Assembly (NCBI GenBank): GCA_002418825.1
Contig: DIEW01000050.1
Span: 16,924-25,745 of the forward strand
Direction: 5' to 3'
From: Syntrophaceae bacterium UBA5764
GTDB taxonomy: Bacteria; Desulfobacterota; Syntrophia; Syntrophales; Smithellaceae
Length of the DNA: 8,822 nt
The notes below the pieces were generated by a model. The model had not been told where the DNA came from and ran no database searches. It saw only the letters and a list, made by a program, of their open reading frames with translations. Positions 6,586 through 8,822 of the stretch are shown here, in pieces. The position numbers and the translations under genes are program-made. Numbering within the stretch: position 1 is the first letter of the stretch; each line of letters opens with the position of its first letter.

Positions 6586-6590
6586 CCTCC
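6586..6590 (-). promoter_or_regulatory. Shine-Dalgarno site GGAGG that decides the b561 start
   Basis: Minus-strand GGAGG (6590 to 6586) is followed by six bases, CTATAT, and then ATG 6579. This strong, well spaced site lies inside the longer TTG-initiated reading frame and argues for the shorter, membrane-starting protein. Confidence 0.75.
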
Positions 6591-6621
6591 GCTTTTGAAA
6601 TTTACTGTTGGATAACAAAAG

Positions 6622-7461
6622 CTATAATTTAAATTCCATTGATTGCCTGACGGCAAAACACTCCAGATTGGCGCCGCGCGATTTTTTTATTTTTTCGCAA
6701 TCATCAACCATGGCGTCGATTTCTTCGTCGAATCTATCCTGATTATGGTGAAACAGACCGAATTTTTTCACGCCCGCTTCAATAGCCAGGTTGAGAGCGT
6801 CATCATACGTGGAGTGTCCCCATCCGCGGGTTTTCTCGTATTCGTCTTTGTTATATTCGGCGTCATGAATCAGCAAATCGGCGCTGCGGCAGAAACCGAG
6901 ATATTGTTGATGATCGAGGCCGCCTTCGTGGTGATAACCAAGTTCGTTGTCGGTCAAAAAAACGAAACATTTCCCATCTTCTACAAACTTAAAACCTGTT
7001 CCCTGATTGGGATGACTTAGCACGGTAGGAAATATTTTTATTGCGCCCAGTTCATAATGATCATGGCAAATATTCTTATAAGAAATATCAGCGCGGATGG
7101 CTGAAAAGTCCACCGGAAAGTTCGGTGCCATCATCGGACGTGAGAGGATATTTTTTATTGATTTCTGGACAAAGGCGCGACCCCAGACAGATAATTTTGT
7201 CCGGGAACTATACAAGGGCTTGAAAAAAGGAAAACCCATGATGTGGTCCCAGTGGGCGTGGGTCAGAAGTAATGTGTAATCGTGCCGGTCCTGCGCCAGG
7301 AGAGCATTTCCTGCTTCCCGAATACCGCTGCCCGCATCCACAATTAAAACCCGGTTGTCTTTTGTTATGATTTCCAAGCAGGTGGTATTGCCGCCATATT
7401 TAAGGTACTTTGGCCCTGAAACGGGGATGGAGCCTCTAGCTCCCCAACAGCGGATGAGCAT
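6622..7461 (-). CDS. Metallo-beta-lactamase-fold hydrolase (RNase Z/PhnP-like branch)
   Basis: A 279-aa cytoplasmic hydrolase that probably uses two zinc ions. The binuclear motif is THAHWDH (67-73: His68, His70, Asp72, His73). Other likely ligands are His150 in LSHPNQG, Asp200 in LLIHDAEY and His239 in LFHHNQD, with a conserved GWGHSTYDDA (213-222) nearby. The opening RCWGARGSIPVSG plus KYGGNTTCLEI is typical of a widespread branch annotated only as MBL fold metallo-hydrolase, related to RNase Z, PhnP and cyclic-nucleotide phosphodiesterases. The likely chemistry is phosphodiester hydrolysis, but the substrate cannot be read from sequence. It heads the minus-strand cluster with the b561-like and YgiQ genes, and its ATG has GAGGTGA (7471-7465) just upstream. 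The length is normal for the branch and no key residue is missing. Confidence 0.9.
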   Translation of the reverse strand: MLIRCWGARGSIPVSGPKYLKYGGNTTCLEIITKDNRVLIVDAGSGIREAGNALLAQDRHDYTLLLTHAHWDHIMGFPFFKPLYSSRTKLSVWGRAFVQKSIKNILSRPMMAPNFPVDFSAIRADISYKNICHDHYELGAIKIFPTVLSHPNQGTGFKFVEDGKCFVFLTDNELGYHHEGGLDHQQYLGFCRSADLLIHDAEYNKDEYEKTRGWGHSTYDDALNLAIEAGVKKFGLFHHNQDRFDEEIDAMVDDCEKIKKSRGANLECFAVRQSMEFKL

Positions 7462-7480
7462 TCGTCACCTCGATATTTGA

Positions 7481-7508
7481 ATAATACAGAATATAAAGAA
7501 ATTATCAA
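7481..7508 (-). promoter_or_regulatory. Sigma-70-type promoter of the hydrolase-b561-YgiQ cluster
   Basis: On the minus strand TTGATA (7508-7503) matches the -35 consensus at 5 of 6 positions and TATTAT (7486-7481) matches the -10 consensus at 5 of 6, with a 16-nt spacer. Transcription would start near 7474, leaving a very short leader with the ribosome binding site (7471-7465) almost at the 5' end. An 11-bp palindrome AGCTTAAAGCT (7508-7518) touches the -35 box. Confidence 0.55.
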
Positions 7509-7584
7509 GCTTAAAGCTGAGTGTTTAAAGGCAGATAAGACTTGCTATTTTTTTAAAAAGCCTTAACTTAAAACTAAATTTATT

Positions 7585-7591
7585 GAGGAGG
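7585..7591 (+). promoter_or_regulatory. Shine-Dalgarno site of copZ; the rest of the 138-nt divergent region holds no clear copper operator
   Basis: GAGGAGG lies 8 nt before ATG 7600 and is the strongest ribosome binding site in the window. In the AT-rich stretch before it only a poor promoter is visible (TTGCTA 7542-7547, 16 nt, TAACTT 7564-7569), within a loose inverted repeat AAGGC/GCCTT (7528-7532, 7560-7564). I recognise no CueR, CopY or CsoR box. Confidence 0.7.
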
Positions 7592-7599
7592 TTTGCCGC

Positions 7600-7800
7600 A
7601 TGAAAAGCATAAAAATAAAAGGCATGAGCTGTCAGCACTGCGTGATGGCCGTTACTAAGGCGCTTGCTGCCATAGACGGCATGGAAAATGTTCATGTGGA
7701 TCTAAAAACATCGACGGCCACTTACGAAGAAACCAAGCCGGTATCAGCCTCCTTGATTGCCGAGACAATTAAAAAGGCGGGCTATGATGTCGTTGAATAA
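7600..7800 (+). CDS. copZ: Copper chaperone CopZ (heavy-metal-associated domain)
   Basis: A 66-aa soluble protein consisting of one heavy-metal-associated (HMA) domain. The metal site is GMSCQHC with Cys11 and Cys14 (MxCxxC), and the rest follows the usual pattern (AVTKALAAIDGMENVHVDL, then LIAETIKKAGYDVVE). The length is standard for Atx1/CopZ chaperones. The role known for the family is to bind Cu(I) in the cytoplasm and pass it to the N-terminal domains of the copper ATPase. The ATPase gene starts inside the last codons of this one, overlapping by 14 nt, so the two are co-translated. His13 in the metal loop (CQHC) is common in bacterial CopZ. Other metals such as mercury are possible for this fold, but the adjacent CopA supports copper. 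Confidence 0.93.
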   Translation: MKSIKIKGMSCQHCVMAVTKALAAIDGMENVHVDLKTSTATYEETKPVSASLIAETIKKAGYDVVE

Positions 7801-8822
7801 AGTCCGGTTCGATATTCGCGGCATGACCTGTGCCGCCTGTATACGGCGCGTGGAGGAAGGACTGCGCCAAATGCCCGGCGTGCAATCCGTCGCGGTAAAT
7901 TTTGCCACGGAAAAAGCAATGGTAGGATACGACAACAGTATTACCAGTATTGAGGCCTTGCAATCTAAAGTGCATGATTTGGGTTATGAGGCGTTTGTCG
8001 ATGTCGGTCAACAGTCTCACCCCAAAACGGTCATTTCTGTAGGCGGCATGACTTGCGCGGCCTGCGTGCGGCGCGTGGAAAACGCGCTGAAAAATATTGA
8101 CGGTGTTACAGATGTCAGTGTCAATCTGGCCACGGGAAGAGCCACCGTTTTTCATGGCGAGCGTTGGGCGGGCCTTGGCGCTTTGTCGGAAGTTGTAAAA
8201 AATAACGGCTATGAATTTTTGGGCGAACTCAAAGATGTGTCCGTTGACCCGATTGAGGCAGCGCGTGCGACGGAACTGCGCGAAATGAAGATAAAGCTCA
8301 TTTGCGGCGCGATTCTCAGCGTGATAATCTTTTTCGGCTCCATGCAGCACTGGTTTCCCTTCCTGTTTTTCATTCCCCGGCACGTCATGATGTTGGCGAT
8401 GTTCGTGCTTGCCACGCCCGCGGTATTCTGGGTGGGTAGCAGTTTTTTCGTCGGCGCCTATAAAGCCGCGCGCCAGAAAACATCCGATATGAACACGCTG
8501 GTTTCGGTCGGCGCTTTTTCGGCCTATGCTTATTCCGTGGCGGCAACTTTTTTCCCTTCACTTTTTTCCGAGGCGGGTTTGGCGCCTCATGTTTATTATG
8601 ACGGCGCGGCCATGATTGTTACCCTGATTTTGTTGGGAAGGTTTATGGAAGCACGCGCCAGGGGGAAAACATCGGACGCAATCAAAAAACTTATAAACCT
8701 GAAACCAAAGATCGCCCATCTGTTACGTGAAGGTAATGAAATGGATATTCCGGTAGAAGATTTGCAGTCTGATGATATTGTGCAGGTCCGTCCCGGCGAA
8801 AAAATTCCCGTGGACGGCGTCG
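7787..8822 (+). CDS. copA: Copper-exporting P1B-type ATPase CopA, N-terminal part (3' end outside the window)
   Basis: The first 345 residues of a Cu(I)-transporting ATPase, open to the right edge. Two HMA domains come first, with MTCAAC sites at Cys15/Cys18 and Cys90/Cys93. Four membrane helices follow (about 169-188, 198-218, 235-256 and 270-290), with MQHWF after the first and the cytoplasmic run FMEARARGKTSDAI after the fourth. The actuator domain starts, and VRPGEKIPVDGV is the last block seen. The CPC metal site, the phosphorylation motif DKTGT and the ATP-binding domain lie beyond the window, so the copper assignment rests on the HMA sites, the helix pattern and the neighbouring copZ. 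The protein would sit in the inner membrane and export copper. ATG 7787 is chosen over the adjacent ATG 7784 because AAGGCGGG ends 5 nt before it. Confidence 0.93.
   Translation, partial: MSLNKVRFDIRGMTCAACIRRVEEGLRQMPGVQSVAVNFATEKAMVGYDNSITSIEALQSKVHDLGYEAFVDVGQQSHPKTVISVGGMTCAACVRRVENALKNIDGVTDVSVNLATGRATVFHGERWAGLGALSEVVKNNGYEFLGELKDVSVDPIEAARATELREMKIKLICGAILSVIIFFGSMQHWFPFLFFIPRHVMMLAMFVLATPAVFWVGSSFFVGAYKAARQKTSDMNTLVSVGAFSAYAYSVAATFFPSLFSEAGLAPHVYYDGAAMIVTLILLGRFMEARARGKTSDAIKKLINLKPKIAHLLREGNEMDIPVEDLQSDDIVQVRPGEKIPVDGV
7820..8080 (+). repeat. Internal duplication of the copper-binding domain within copA
   Basis: Bases 7820-7855 and 8045-8080, exactly 225 nt (75 codons) apart, match at 29 of 36 positions by eye and encode GMTCAACIRRVE and GMTCAACVRRVE. 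The mismatches are mostly at third codon positions. They are the metal-binding loops of the two HMA domains and reflect domain duplication inside the gene, not a mobile repeat. Confidence 0.8.

Noticed and set aside
6580..6618. A TTG-initiated N-terminal extension of the b561-like protein
   Set aside because: The extra 13 residues are polar and contain the GGAGG ribosome binding site of the internal ATG 6579, which also gives a natural membrane-protein start.
7525..7566. AAGGC/GCCTT inverted repeat around a T7-A5 run, considered as a riboswitch or attenuator
   Set aside because: The stem is only 5 bp with a 27-nt loop of plain AT-rich sequence and matches no riboswitch I know.
7769..8383. 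A 204-codon open frame on the minus strand
   Set aside because: It is antisense to copA, whose frame has clear HMA motifs and membrane helices. The antisense product has no family features.

Overview
The window looks like bacterial chromosome of moderate G+C (not counted), with short intergenic gaps, compact same-strand gene clusters and Shine-Dalgarno sites. Ferrous-iron uptake through a FeoA-FeoB fusion, a YgiQ radical SAM protein and the protein style suggest a Gram-negative anaerobe or facultative anaerobe. A deltaproteobacterial (Desulfobacterota) lineage is my best guess, but nothing here proves it. I see no rRNA, tRNA, CRISPR array, insertion sequence or phage gene.

Layout, left to right. 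(1) The 3' end of an unidentified plus-strand gene (3-110). (2) A minus-strand cluster, read from 3953 down to 125: a YgjP/DUF45-type zinc metallopeptidase, a DUF2156 (LPG_synthase_C) protein and a FeoA-FeoB ferrous iron transporter. Gaps are 7 and 21 nt, so this is probably one operon. (3) A 172-nt divergent intergenic region (3954-4125) with an imperfect palindrome. On the minus strand the palindrome sits inside a 16-codon leader ORF that has its own good ribosome binding site and overlaps the peptidase start as ATGA. (4) A plus-strand single-domain cupin of the type II phosphomannose isomerase kind. (5) A second minus-strand cluster, 7461 down to 4488: a metallo-beta-lactamase-fold hydrolase, a minimal four-helix cytochrome b561-like protein and a YgiQ-family radical SAM protein. 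It has a recognisable sigma-70-type promoter at its head. (6) Divergent from that, on the plus strand, the copper genes copZ and copA. copA overlaps copZ by 14 nt and runs off the right edge after its two N-terminal copper-binding domains, four membrane helices and the start of its actuator domain.

Functionally the window is mostly metal handling and redox: Fe(II) import, copper chaperoning and export, a probable haem-b membrane electron carrier, a 4Fe-4S radical SAM enzyme and two metal-dependent hydrolases. Apart from CopZ and CopA, which are established partners, a functional link between clusters is inference from proximity. I found no clearly novel defence or mobile system. The most unusual points are the repeat-derived leader ORF in front of the peptidase gene, the company kept by the minimal b561 protein, and the FeoA-FeoB fusion as third gene behind a peptidase and a DUF2156 protein.
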